From: Deltaproteobacteria bacterium
Lineage (GTDB): Bacteria > SAR324 > JACQKK01
NCBI GenBank assembly: GCA_029879595.1
Contig: JAOUPZ010000091.1
Coordinates: 1 to 9,984 of the forward strand
Direction of reading: 5' to 3'
Length of the DNA stretch: 9,984 nt
Shown in pieces: positions 1 to 7,320 of this stretch. The position numbers were made by a program, and so were the translations under genes. A model generated the notes under the pieces. It was not told where the DNA came from. It saw nothing but the letters and a program-made list of their open reading frames with translations, and did not search any database. Each line of letters starts with the position of its first letter. Position 1 is the stretch's first letter.

Positions 1-628
1 GTACCTCGCGTGAGGTCACCATTATCTTGCCCCTTACCAGGGAAACCCCGCCTTCCCTTTCCAGCTTTTTCAAAGTGCGGGAAATCACCTCCCTGGCCGA
101 GCCCAGGTCGATGGCCAGTTGGGCGTGGGTGATATTGACATCCTGCGGCCCGGGAGGAGTGGTGAGATCCAGCAGCCTGTTGGCGATACGGCTTTCCACG
201 CGGGTCAGCTTTATTTCCTCCACCACGCCCATCAACTCAATCAGCCTGTCAGACAGCAGATTGAATATCATATCGTGCAGTTCGGGATACTTGCGCATCA
301 TATTGCCAAATATCTTGCCGGGCACCACATAGGCGGTGGTGAGTTTTCCGGCCTCGGCAATGGCGGGATACTGCTTTTGAGAAACGCTGCAGGAGGATGA
401 TAGAATGCACACATCGCCCTCCTTCACCCTGTACAGGGTTATCTCCCGGCCCGACTCACCGATTTTGAAAACCCTGATTTCACCGGAAATAATAAAGGGG
501 ACAAACGGACAGGGAAAGCCTTCTTCATAAAGACGCTCGCCGGCCTTGTACTCCATCATGGCCGCGTATTTTAAAAATTCCTTCTCCAGTTCTCCCTGAA
601 TGACAGGAAAAATCTTGGATAGCGTCAT
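1..628 (-). CDS. Crp/Fnr-family transcriptional regulator (3' end cut by window edge)
   Basis: No stop codon occurs before base 1, so 209 residues are visible and only the extreme C-terminus is missing. The start at 628 is chosen because AAGGA lies 7 bases upstream. Residues 20-110 form a cyclic-nucleotide-binding-type beta roll, with IISGEIRVFKIG and EITLYRVKEGDVCIL typical of the fold. Residues 110-145 form the long dimer helix. Residues 165-200 form a winged helix-turn-helix of the classic form TH-x2-LA-x2-LG-x-AREVISRTLKKLE. Three cysteines (C40, C74, C80) are visible. There is no Fnr-like N-terminal cysteine cluster, so an oxygen-sensing Fe-S cluster of the Fnr kind is unlikely; the C74/C80 pair could sense redox or a thiol (inference). 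The gene follows the permease pair in the same direction but beyond a terminator, so it is probably its own unit. A role in controlling the sulfur genes is suggested only by position. The family call is secure; the ligand and targets are unknown. Confidence 0.93.
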   Translation of the reverse strand, partial: MTLSKIFPVIQGELEKEFLKYAAMMEYKAGERLYEEGFPCPFVPFIISGEIRVFKIGESGREITLYRVKEGDVCILSSSCSVSQKQYPAIAEAGKLTTAYVVPGKIFGNMMRKYPELHDMIFNLLSDRLIELMGVVEEIKLTRVESRIANRLLDLTTPPGPQDVNITHAQLAIDLGSAREVISRTLKKLEREGGVSLVRGKIMVTSREV

Positions 629-693
629 ATGCCCATCCTTCCCATGAAAAATAACCTGTGGGCCCCAGGGCCCGCATTCTGGAAAATCGAGGC

Positions 694-699
694 ATTGTA
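694..699 (-). promoter_or_regulatory. Possible extended -10 promoter of the Crp/Fnr gene
   Basis: On the minus strand TGTTACAAT gives an extended -10 (TG-N-TACAAT). It would start transcription near 687 and leave a leader of about 58 nt before the ATG at 628. No convincing -35 hexamer is seen 16-18 bases upstream. A GC-rich inverted repeat, GGGCCCCAGGGCCC (660-673), lies in the predicted leader. The site lies just beyond the terminator that ends the upstream unit, which fits a separate promoter. Confidence 0.33.
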
Positions 700-723
700 A
701 CAGAAGTTTGAGTCAGAGTTTTA

Positions 724-757
724 AAAAAAACAGTTTTTCCCCCGGGACTGTTTTTTT
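724..757 (-). terminator. Rho-independent terminator after the permease pair
   Basis: Arms 724-734 (AAAAAAACAGT) and 747-757 (ACTGTTTTTTT) are perfect 11-base inverted repeats around a 12-base loop that includes CCCCCGGG. On the minus strand the hairpin ends in a run of T and begins 6 bases after the stop codon of the small membrane protein gene. The A-run on the other side could also stop plus-strand transcription. It separates the permease unit from the Crp/Fnr gene. Confidence 0.8.
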
Positions 758-763
758 ATAAGG

Positions 764-1231
764 TCATTCAACCTCCAAAATACCGCTGGCGGCCAGTATG
801 AAAATGAACAACTGGGCCAGGACCAGACCCAGATACTTTTTGTCCTTATGCTTCAATAACAAAGGGATCAGACCTGCATAGGCGAAAATAACCACCGAGG
901 AAAGGAAGGCCAGTCCCGCCATGGAAAGATAATCACTATAGAACATCCGGGGCGCCCAGGACCATCCGGTAAAGGAGTTTGTTTTGGCCACGAACTCATC
1001 CACGGACAACCCCCAGGAGTGAATCATGTCCGATATGGGGATATATGGCTTGACCAAACCGGTCACATACAAAATGAAAGCCGCAATGATCCCCCAGAAG
1101 CCTATGATTTCCCCGGCTTTTTCCAGCCAGGCGAACCTCTGGTTCATCTCCTGGATAGCCACACTGTTTCCCGCGTTGGCAGGGGGGGCTTCACCTGAAA
1201 CCTTCTTTTCCTGTTGTTCCTTCTGGCTCAT
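764..1231 (-). CDS. Small three-helix membrane protein, partner of the TauE/SafE permease
   Basis: This 155-residue protein starts within the stop codon of the permease gene (ATGA overlap), so the two are almost certainly translationally coupled. Residues 1-38 are hydrophilic and charged. Hydrophobic helices lie at about 42-60, 103-126 and 133-151. A polar loop of about 40 residues (61-102) between the first two is rich in aromatics, including GWSW-x-PRMFYSDYLS. I see no catalytic motif, heme motif or cysteine. The size and helix layout recall the DUF1634-type proteins often found beside TauE/SafE permeases, but I cannot confirm that family by eye. The likely role is an accessory or stabilising subunit of the transporter (inference from coupling). 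The strong terminator just after its stop makes it the last gene of its transcript. Confidence 0.85.
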   Translation of the reverse strand: MSQKEQQEKKVSGEAPPANAGNSVAIQEMNQRFAWLEKAGEIIGFWGIIAAFILYVTGLVKPYIPISDMIHSWGLSVDEFVAKTNSFTGWSWAPRMFYSDYLSMAGLAFLSSVVIFAYAGLIPLLLKHKDKKYLGLVLAQLFIFILAASGILEVE

Positions 1232-2196
1232 ATTCCCAATCCTTTCAAAAGTGCTCTGGCACCGGCCAGCAGCAGCAGTGTGATCACCACCTTCTTGATC
1301 ATGGCGGGTTTGGCCCGGCTAAGCACCTTGACTCCCAGTTTGGCACCTATCATGATGCCGATCACGGCGGGAATGACTATATAGGGGAGCAGTGCGCCCC
1401 GGTTGATGTATACCCAGGCGGCCGAGGTATCGGTGATGGCCAGCAGGAAGTAACTGGTGGCCACGGATATCTTGAGGGGCACTCCCATCACCACGTTTAG
1501 AACAGGCACGTTGGCCCAGCCGGCACCGATGCCGAACATGCCGGCCATCAGGCCGATCAGGCTGAACAGCACCAGTCCGGTTATCATGTTCCGGGGGGCC
1601 CATTTATGCCACTTGCCGTCTTCCTGGTACTCCCCCTTGATACCCAGGGCCAGGGCCAGGGGATCCTTGGTGTCCGAGCTGACCTCTCCACTGGACCGGG
1701 AGAAATACATGAACATGGACATGGCCAGGATAATCACCCCCAGGAGTATCTGAATGAGGTTGGCCGGCAGGGCCAGCCCGATCATCGCGCCCAGGATGGA
1801 TGTGGTTGAGGCCACCAGGGACACCGGAATGGCCAGGCGCAGACTGGCCAGATTCTGCCTGATCAGCCCAGGGCCTGCCGCCAGCGCCCCGGTTAGGGCC
1901 ATCATCAATCCGGCGCCGCGGATAAAATCCATGTGGATGGAAGGAAAGATGCTGCTGGCAATGGGCACAAAGAGAACCGCCCCTCCCAGCCCGCCCATCA
2001 CGGCCAGGATGCCCAGAGTCATGGTTATCAGAAACAGAACTATGGGCCAGGCCCAGTCCGGGATTGCGCTGGGGGCGGCGGCTTCCGCGGCCAGGGCGGT
2101 TCCGCCCCAGGCGCTGCATGCGGCCACAGCGGCCAAAGCCAGCCAGATTTTCCAATGGGCCGTCAAAGCCTGTTTTGCTGTCGTCAATTTAATCAA
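1228..2196 (-). CDS. TauE/SafE-family sulfur-anion permease with N-terminal signal-like extension
   Basis: This 322-residue protein has about eight membrane segments. Both copies of the family's glycine-rich repeat are visible: GGLGGAVLFVP near 68-78 and GMFGIGAGWANVPVL near 219-233. Each sits in a half of the protein, separated by a polar loop (168-200). TauE/SafE proteins move sulfite, sulfoacetate, taurine-derived sulfonates or other anions across the inner membrane; the substrate here is inferred from the dsr neighbours. Residues 1-37 look like a cleavable signal peptide or an extra helix, with a hydrophobic core near 17-30 and ALA-A near 34-37, so the N-terminus may lie outside the cell. 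The start is TTG at 2196 with AGGAG only 2 bases before it; a second in-frame TTG four codons further on has 11-base spacing and is an alternative. A 141-base gap separates it from the RsbRD_N gene, with small hairpins (2278-2291, 2312-2322) but no clear terminator or promoter. Confidence 0.9.
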   Translation of the reverse strand: MIKLTTAKQALTAHWKIWLALAAVAACSAWGGTALAAEAAAPSAIPDWAWPIVLFLITMTLGILAVMGGLGGAVLFVPIASSIFPSIHMDFIRGAGLMMALTGALAAGPGLIRQNLASLRLAIPVSLVASTTSILGAMIGLALPANLIQILLGVIILAMSMFMYFSRSSGEVSSDTKDPLALALGIKGEYQEDGKWHKWAPRNMITGLVLFSLIGLMAGMFGIGAGWANVPVLNVVMGVPLKISVATSYFLLAITDTSAAWVYINRGALLPYIVIPAVIGIMIGAKLGVKVLSRAKPAMIKKVVITLLLLAGARALLKGLGI

Positions 2197-2337
2197 TTCT
2201 CCTAATCCCCTGTAAATGCGGATGTTTTGTATTTTGCTGCATTAAGTGCTTTGTTCTGCCCGGCTCCTTTGGCACTGGGGCTTTGCAGCCCATGGAAGCC
2301 CGGTTTGCACCGTGCCCGGCACAAGCGGAGTCCTTTT

Positions 2338-2832
2338 TCAACTTCCGGCCAGCCTGCGAAGCATATGGGTGTTTTTCCAGACCTCCCGGCCCTTCAACTG
2401 CTCAATCTTTTTCCGGGACTCTTCATACATGTGGTGGGCCTGTGCGGCCGCAGTCGTGATTCTTTCCTCCAGAAGCCTTATCTGCCGGGCCTGCTCAGGC
2501 TCTCCGCCCACCCCCTGGCCATACTCCGCGACAACATCCCTCAACTGAGACAGGTAGGCGCCGGAACCAGCCAGAGGATTCTCCTGTACGGCGCTGAGCC
2601 GCACGATCCTTTCCAGGGCCTTCTGCAGGGCTTCCGGGCGGTCTCCTGCCATGAGCGCATCCAGGACCTCCCGGGCCCCGGTCAGCAGCACATGCCCCAG
2701 GGGGTTGGCAAAGCGGTCCTGGTTTCCGGCCACCAGGGCGCGCGATTTTTCCGGCAGTGTCAGCAGAATGGACTCCTGCCAGCGACGGAGAATCTCCGTC
2801 TTGGCTTCCTCCAATGCTAATCGAGAACTCAT
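2338..2832 (-). CDS. Stand-alone RsbRD_N-domain-like protein of the dsr locus
   Basis: This soluble, helical 164-residue protein matches in character the N-terminal domain of the RsbR/RsbRD co-antagonists. It opens with a helix in which RRWQESIL-x2-LPEKSRAL is visible, followed by RFANPLGHVLLTGAREVLDAL and later ENPLAGSGAYLSQLRDVV. The C-terminal third (about 115-155) is a charged helix, probably coiled coil. No STAS domain or phosphorylatable serine/threonine follows, so it is not a complete stressosome protein. From memory, such short proteins sit beside dsrMKJOP in many sulfate reducers, with no established function. Here it begins 21 bases after the dsrN stop and is most likely the last gene of the dsr transcript. 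No strong ribosome binding site precedes it, which suggests coupling to dsrN translation. A redox- or partner-sensing role is only a guess. Confidence 0.78.
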   Translation of the reverse strand: MSSRLALEEAKTEILRRWQESILLTLPEKSRALVAGNQDRFANPLGHVLLTGAREVLDALMAGDRPEALQKALERIVRLSAVQENPLAGSGAYLSQLRDVVAEYGQGVGGEPEQARQIRLLEERITTAAAQAHHMYEESRKKIEQLKGREVWKNTHMLRRLAGS

Positions 2833-2853
2833 GGCTAAATGCCCGCAGGTTTT

Positions 2854-4329
2854 TCAGGCGCTGATAAGCAGTTCCGGGGTTTCTGCTCCGCATTTGCGGC
2901 TGTATATGAAATCCACAAAGCTGCGGCTCCACTCAGGAACTGACTGTTCGTGCAGATGTGTGAAAGAGGCCAGCAGGTTTCCCTGCACCAGTCCGTCCCG
3001 GCCTTCCCCGATACCCGTACCCCGTTTCATGTTATAGGCGAACTTCAGCCCCGGGTCGAGGTTGTATAGCTGTGAATAGTGAAACTCGTGTCCGCGCAGT
3101 TCCCGGACGGCGTTGAACCACCCGAGGCCCTGCCGGGCGGAAAACTCAACATAGCCATAGCCGGCGGGCTTTTTATTGAACCGGGCCTCGGCCCCGATTG
3201 CCCCGACCATGCTGGCCTTGACTCCGTCCTTTTCAATGCTCCGTGCGAGATATATCAGCCCCCCGCACTCAGCGTAGGCGGGCAGCCCCTGCTGCAGTTT
3301 TAGGCGGATATCCTCCCGCAGAGACTTGTTGGCCTCCAGTTCCTTCAGGTAGGACTCGGGAAACCCTCCGGGGATATACAGGCCATCCGCCGCAGGCAAT
3401 GCGGAATCTGTCATGGTGTTGAAGAACACCAGCCGGGCTCCGGCCCGGCGCAGGGCCTCCAGGTTGTCCGGATATGAAAAGCAGAACGCGGGATCGGATG
3501 CCACCGCAATGATGACCCTGGGCGGAGTGCAGTCCTCCTCCCCTGCCAGGAAGGGCAGGGCTTCCAAAGGCAGCCCGGGGGCCCTGCGGGCCAGTTCCGT
3601 TATGGCCGCCAGATCCACCTGGGATGAAACCAGATCGGCCAGCGAACTGGACAGTTCCTCGGCCTGCGTCTCCTCCCGGGTAGTGATCAGCCCCAGGTGG
3701 CGCTCCTTGATCAGGCCGGTTTCATTGCGGCGCAGGCTGCCCAGCACGGGCAGTCCGCAGTATCTTTCGATGGCCTGAATCTGCTTTTGCTCCTGGCGGG
3801 CACTGCGCACGTTGTTCAGGATCACGCCGGCCACATCCACTTGCGGGTCCATGTTCTTCAGACCCAGCACCAGGGCGGCGATATTGCGGTTCATCCCGGT
3901 GGAATCCATGACCAGCAGCACTGGAGCCTGCAGAGTGCGGGCCAGCGCGGCCGTGCTGTAGCGTCCTTCCAGGTCGATACCGTCATGCAGGCCGTGGTTG
4001 CCCTCGATGATGCTCAGGTCAAACCCCCTGCTTTTGTCCAGGAATGTGCGGCGGCAGGTCTGCTCCCCCATCAGGTAGGGGTCCAGATTGTAGCTTTCCT
4101 GACCCGAGGCGGCCTTCAGCCACATGGGGTCGATGTAGTCCGGGCCTTTTTTGTAGGCCCGCACCCTCAGCCCCTCGTTTTTCAGGGCTCTTGTAAGCCC
4201 CAGGGCGAACAATGTCTTGCCGGAGCTTTTCTTGAAAGCCGAAATCACCAGCCGTGGATAGGGCACCGCAGACCCGCCAGGGTCTTTCCCGCGGGTTGCG
4301 CCCTTCCTGGCTGGGCCCTTTTGGCTCAT
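2854..4329 (-). CDS. dsrN: DsrN, siroheme amidase (CobB/CbiA-type glutamine amidotransferase)
   Basis: This 491-residue enzyme is of the cobyrinate a,c-diamide synthase family. The N-terminal half carries an ATP-binding P-loop, SAFKKSSGKT (30-39), then the conserved KKGPDYIDP (60-68) and EGNHGLHDG (109-117). The C-terminal half is a type I glutaminase: GLYIPGGFPE (316-325), the nucleophile Cys355 in AECGG, and late histidines in RGHEFHYS (412-419) and THLH (457-460). In dsr loci the enzyme uses glutamine and ATP to amidate siroheme, giving the siroheme amide found in DsrAB. It differs from true CbiA by context only, as no cobalamin genes are near. The start at 4329 overlaps the dsrL stop as ATGA, with GGAGAGG just upstream inside dsrL. 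A start further upstream, at 4494, would lie wholly inside dsrL and is rejected. Confidence 0.93.
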   Translation of the reverse strand: MSQKGPARKGATRGKDPGGSAVPYPRLVISAFKKSSGKTLFALGLTRALKNEGLRVRAYKKGPDYIDPMWLKAASGQESYNLDPYLMGEQTCRRTFLDKSRGFDLSIIEGNHGLHDGIDLEGRYSTAALARTLQAPVLLVMDSTGMNRNIAALVLGLKNMDPQVDVAGVILNNVRSARQEQKQIQAIERYCGLPVLGSLRRNETGLIKERHLGLITTREETQAEELSSSLADLVSSQVDLAAITELARRAPGLPLEALPFLAGEEDCTPPRVIIAVASDPAFCFSYPDNLEALRRAGARLVFFNTMTDSALPAADGLYIPGGFPESYLKELEANKSLREDIRLKLQQGLPAYAECGGLIYLARSIEKDGVKASMVGAIGAEARFNKKPAGYGYVEFSARQGLGWFNAVRELRGHEFHYSQLYNLDPGLKFAYNMKRGTGIGEGRDGLVQGNLLASFTHLHEQSVPEWSRSFVDFIYSRKCGAETPELLISA

Positions 4330-6071
4330 AGATCCTCTCCCATACCCATATGGATGTATCCCGTGGGACAGACCTGATAGCAGATATGGCACCCCACGCA
4401 GCGGGTGTAATCGGTGAACATGACCTCGCCGACGGGCTTTTCCTTGCGGTAGGAGACCGCCTCCTGGGGGCAGAACATCTGGCACTGCCTGCATTCAAAG
4501 CACAGGCCGCAGCTCATGCAGCGCTCGGACTCGGCCACGATCTCCTCGGACGGCAGGGGGATCATGGTCTCCCGGAAGTCTCCCTTGATGTTCTCAGGGA
4601 TATGCCTCCCGCGCTTCTTGCTTTCGCTGTTGGGGAAGTAGTAGGGGAACAGTCTGTCGTAGCGGATGATGTCCTCCCGCCCGGGTCCCTTGAACTCAAT
4701 CCCGTTCATATAGTCGTGGATGGCCTCGGCGGCCTTGCGCCCATGGCCCACGGCGGTAGTGATCAGGTCGATCTTGAGGGCATCGCCCCCGGCAAATACC
4801 TTTTCCTCGCCCTTGACCCGGAAGTCGGGGCCCACGGAGAGCCAGCGCTGGCCTTCGGCTGTCGCTCCCAGTCCTGACAGATCTGTTGCCTGTCCGATGG
4901 CCGCCACCACCATGTCGCATTGCAGCGTGAACTCCGAACCGGCCACAGGCTTGTAGCGCAGGAAGGGCACGGGGGAGTTGTATCCCTCCTCGCCGGACTG
5001 CTTTTTTTCCATCTTCACACATTCCACGCCCGTAACCCGGCCACCTTCCGAGATGACCCGCTTGACGCTCACCTGGAGCTGAAACCCTGTGCCCTCGGCA
5101 AGCGCGTCATCGTATTCCTCGTCGAAACAGGCCATTTCCTCACGGGGCACCGCGCTGAGCACAGTAGCCTTGCTGCCCAGCCTCCGGGCCAGCCGGGCCA
5201 CGTCCATGGCCACGTTGCCATCGCCAATGACGACCAGATTCTCCCCGACCGGGGTCTGTCCGCCTTTGGCCTCGAACTCGATTAAAAACTCGATGGCGTT
5301 GGTGGCCTGGGGCGCCTCTTCAAAACCCGGCACGGGCAGGCCCACGCCTTTTTGCGCGCCCATCCCGAGGAAGACCGCGTCATATCCGGACTTGAGTTCA
5401 TCCAGGGTGACATCACTGCCGATTCTGGTATTCATCCGGATTTCAATGCCCAGCTCCACGATGCGTTGAATTTCGGCGTCCAGCACGTCCCGGTTGACCC
5501 GGTAGCCCATGATGCCATAGCGCATCATCCCGCCCAGCTTCTCACGGGAGTCGAATAACGTGACCTTGTGTCCCTTGCGGGCGAGCTGATAGGCGGCCGA
5601 AAGCCCGGCCGGCCCGCCACCCACCACGGCAACCTTCTTGCCCGTTGCGGCAGCCGGCTTATCCAGCTTCAGGTTGTTCTCAATGGCGTAGTTGCCCAGG
5701 GCGTGTTCCACGGTATTGATGGCCACGCTTTCATCATGCTCTTTTCTGTTGCAGCCACCCTGGCAGGGATGGGGACAGACCCGTCCCATGACGGCGGGGA
5801 AGGGATTCCTGTCAACGATCCTGCGCCAGGCGGCCTCCCATTTGTTCTCGGTCTTTTCCACGCCGCGCAGTATGTTCTGCACGCCCCGGATATCCTCCCC
5901 GGCAGGGCAGGAGGTAGTGCATGGGGGCACCCGCAACTGGTATGTGGGACATTTGTGGCTGGCGTCACCAAAGGCCACCACCCGTTTCAGTCCGTCTTGC
6001 ACCCTGTAGGGCGGGTATTCATAATTCAGTGCGAAATCCAGGATGTGGTTTTCGTTTGACTCCGTGCTCAT
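4326..6071 (-). CDS. dsrL: DsrL, iron-sulfur flavoprotein NAD(P)H:acceptor oxidoreductase
   Basis: This 581-residue protein resembles the small subunit of glutamate synthase with an added ferredoxin tail. The N-terminal cysteines C51, C55, C99, C103 and C107 form the Fe-S region. An FAD Rossmann motif, VVGGGPAG, lies at 149-156. A second nucleotide fold, VIGDGNVAMD, lies at 281-290. A GltD-like FAD contact, VFAGGD, lies at 425-430. The C-terminus has two 4Fe-4S groups, drawn from C518, C521, C524, C527, C530 and C534 and from C558, C561, C564 and C568. DsrL passes electrons between DsrAB and the nicotinamide pool in the cytoplasm. The usual RR after the second fold is replaced by A307-V308, hinting at NADH. 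It is shorter than the Allochromatium protein (about 655 residues, from memory), so it may be the DsrL-2 type. The start at 6071 follows GGTGA with 4-base spacing; a possible start at 6143 lies in a hairpin and adds a low-complexity leader. Confidence 0.93.
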   Translation of the reverse strand: MSTESNENHILDFALNYEYPPYRVQDGLKRVVAFGDASHKCPTYQLRVPPCTTSCPAGEDIRGVQNILRGVEKTENKWEAAWRRIVDRNPFPAVMGRVCPHPCQGGCNRKEHDESVAINTVEHALGNYAIENNLKLDKPAAATGKKVAVVGGGPAGLSAAYQLARKGHKVTLFDSREKLGGMMRYGIMGYRVNRDVLDAEIQRIVELGIEIRMNTRIGSDVTLDELKSGYDAVFLGMGAQKGVGLPVPGFEEAPQATNAIEFLIEFEAKGGQTPVGENLVVIGDGNVAMDVARLARRLGSKATVLSAVPREEMACFDEEYDDALAEGTGFQLQVSVKRVISEGGRVTGVECVKMEKKQSGEEGYNSPVPFLRYKPVAGSEFTLQCDMVVAAIGQATDLSGLGATAEGQRWLSVGPDFRVKGEEKVFAGGDALKIDLITTAVGHGRKAAEAIHDYMNGIEFKGPGREDIIRYDRLFPYYFPNSESKKRGRHIPENIKGDFRETMIPLPSEEIVAESERCMSCGLCFECRQCQMFCPQEAVSYRKEKPVGEVMFTDYTRCVGCHICYQVCPTGYIHMGMGEDL

Positions 6072-6125
6072 ATCTTCACCAGGCGTTTTTTTGCAGGTCC
6101 ATAGTGTCGTGTTAAGCCAGTCTCC

Positions 6126-6159
6126 GCCTGCTGCCGGGCTCATGAGCCCGGTGGCAGGC
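6126..6159 (-). promoter_or_regulatory. Intercistronic hairpin between dsrB and dsrL
   Basis: The inner palindrome CCGGGCTCATGAGCCCGG (6134-6151) is flanked by GCCTGC (6126-6131) and GCAGGC (6154-6159), with TG facing TG between them. The result is a long GC-rich stem starting 8 bases past the dsrB stop. No T-run follows on the minus strand, so it looks less like a full terminator than like a barrier that sets the 3' end of the upstream mRNA or lowers dsrL expression. Confidence 0.6.
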
Positions 6160-6167
6160 AGTCAGGC

Positions 6168-7253
6168 TCAGAATCGGATGTGGGCCGACTTGTTGAAAGT
6201 GGTTCTGGCCATCCGGTAGCTGTCGATCATATCCACATCGAAGCTCAGTCCGGTTTCCTCGAAGAACCGCTTCCAGCCAATTCTTTCAATCCACTCTCCC
6301 AGCCTTTCATAGGGCCGTCCGCCCTTCTTGTAGGCCATCAGGATATCCTTGACCACCTTGTTGACCTCGGGCCAGCGGGGAGGATTGTTGGGCAGCCCGT
6401 GGGCCACCATCTTCATGATGGCGGGCTTGGTGCGGGCGTTGGAGTTTTTTCCGCCAACCCAGATGGCGATCTTGGAGTGCTCCGGATGGTTGATCTCCAT
6501 GGAGGGACAGGCCCCGAAGCAGGCTCCGCAGTACATGCATTTTTCCTCAACCACCTCCAGGGACAGCCTGCCGTCCACCCTGGTGGGGCGGATGGCGGCC
6601 ACGGGACAGCGGGCCACCACCTTGGGCAGCTCGCAGGTCTTGGCCAGGGTTTCGTGGTTGATCCTGGGAGGACGGGTGTGCTTCACGATTACCGCTATGT
6701 CGGCCTGTCCGCTGCAGTTGATGGCGCAGCAGCCGGTGGAAAGGCGCACCTTGGCGGGCATTTCCGCGTGACGGAACTCATGCATCAGCTCATCCATCAT
6801 GCTTTTCACCACCCCGGAGGCATCGGTCGCGGGGATATCGCAGTGCAGCCAGCCCTGGGTGTGGTGAATGTTGGTCACCGTATTGCTGGTGCCCCCTACG
6901 GGGAACCCTGCCTGCTCCAGGTCGGCGATTAAAGCATCAATGCGGCTTTCATCGGTGGTCATCAACTCCACGTTGTTGCGCACCGTGAAGCGCATGTATC
7001 CTTCCGAGTGCTTGTCGGCCAGATCGCACAGGGTGCGAACGTTATCCACTGTGATCTGCCGGGCCGTTCCCGCACGCACCGTATAGAGCACATCGCCGCT
7101 TTCCGCCACGCTCACCAGCACCCCGGGCCGGGGGTTGTCGTGGTGCTTCCACTTTCCGTAATTCTTCAGCACCACCGGGTGCAGAGTATCATTTCGGTAG
7201 TCATAGGGCCCATGTTCTACCGTTTTATATTCCCGTTTCGCCTTTTCGGTCAT
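6168..7253 (-). CDS. dsrB: DsrB, dissimilatory sulfite reductase beta subunit
   Basis: This 361-residue protein is the usual length for DsrB. It opens with the substrate-binding half (about 20-125, with TVRNNVELMTT). It then has the siroheme/4Fe-4S region: HTQGWLHC ending in C138, then C175, C176 and C180 in GCCAINC. A ferredoxin insert follows at 239-249 (C-x2-C-x2-C-x3-C), with C207 and C216 nearby. The tail contains NNPPRWPEV and RLGEWIERIGW, both typical of the family. With DsrA it forms the alpha2beta2 enzyme that interconverts sulfite and reduced sulfur bound to DsrC. The siroheme-side motif lacks the AVHCSD segment of reductive-type DsrB that I recall from Desulfovibrio, which favours an oxidative-type or deep lineage. 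GGTGAG lies just before the ATG at 7253. It follows dsrA by 67 bases that contain a small hairpin. Confidence 0.96.
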   Translation of the reverse strand: MTEKAKREYKTVEHGPYDYRNDTLHPVVLKNYGKWKHHDNPRPGVLVSVAESGDVLYTVRAGTARQITVDNVRTLCDLADKHSEGYMRFTVRNNVELMTTDESRIDALIADLEQAGFPVGGTSNTVTNIHHTQGWLHCDIPATDASGVVKSMMDELMHEFRHAEMPAKVRLSTGCCAINCSGQADIAVIVKHTRPPRINHETLAKTCELPKVVARCPVAAIRPTRVDGRLSLEVVEEKCMYCGACFGACPSMEINHPEHSKIAIWVGGKNSNARTKPAIMKMVAHGLPNNPPRWPEVNKVVKDILMAYKKGGRPYERLGEWIERIGWKRFFEETGLSFDVDMIDSYRMARTTFNKSAHIRF

Positions 7254-7283
7254 TCTCTCACCATTGTTTGAAAATTTGTCACT

Positions 7284-7306
7284 GGCCAGGGGGCTTCCCT
7301 GTGGCC
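7284..7306 (-). promoter_or_regulatory. Small hairpin between dsrA and dsrB
   Basis: GGCCAGGG (7284-7291) pairs with CCCT (7297-7300) and GGCC (7303-7306), with a 2-base bulge and a 5-base loop. It lies 14 bases past the dsrA stop and has no T-run. It may adjust the DsrA to DsrB ratio or protect the 3' end of a processed dsrA message, but a hairpin of this size can arise by chance in GC-rich DNA. Confidence 0.35.
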
Positions 7307-7320
7307 TCCGGTATATCCAA

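Noticed and set aside
4330..4494. Longer N-terminus for DsrN starting at 4494
   Set aside because: The added stretch is the shadow of the DsrL ferredoxin region in another frame; the ATGA overlap start at 4329 is far better.
6072..6143. Longer N-terminus for DsrL starting at 6143
   Set aside because: That ATG lies in the loop of a strong hairpin, has no ribosome binding site, and the extra 24 residues do not look like the family; 6071 has GGTGA.
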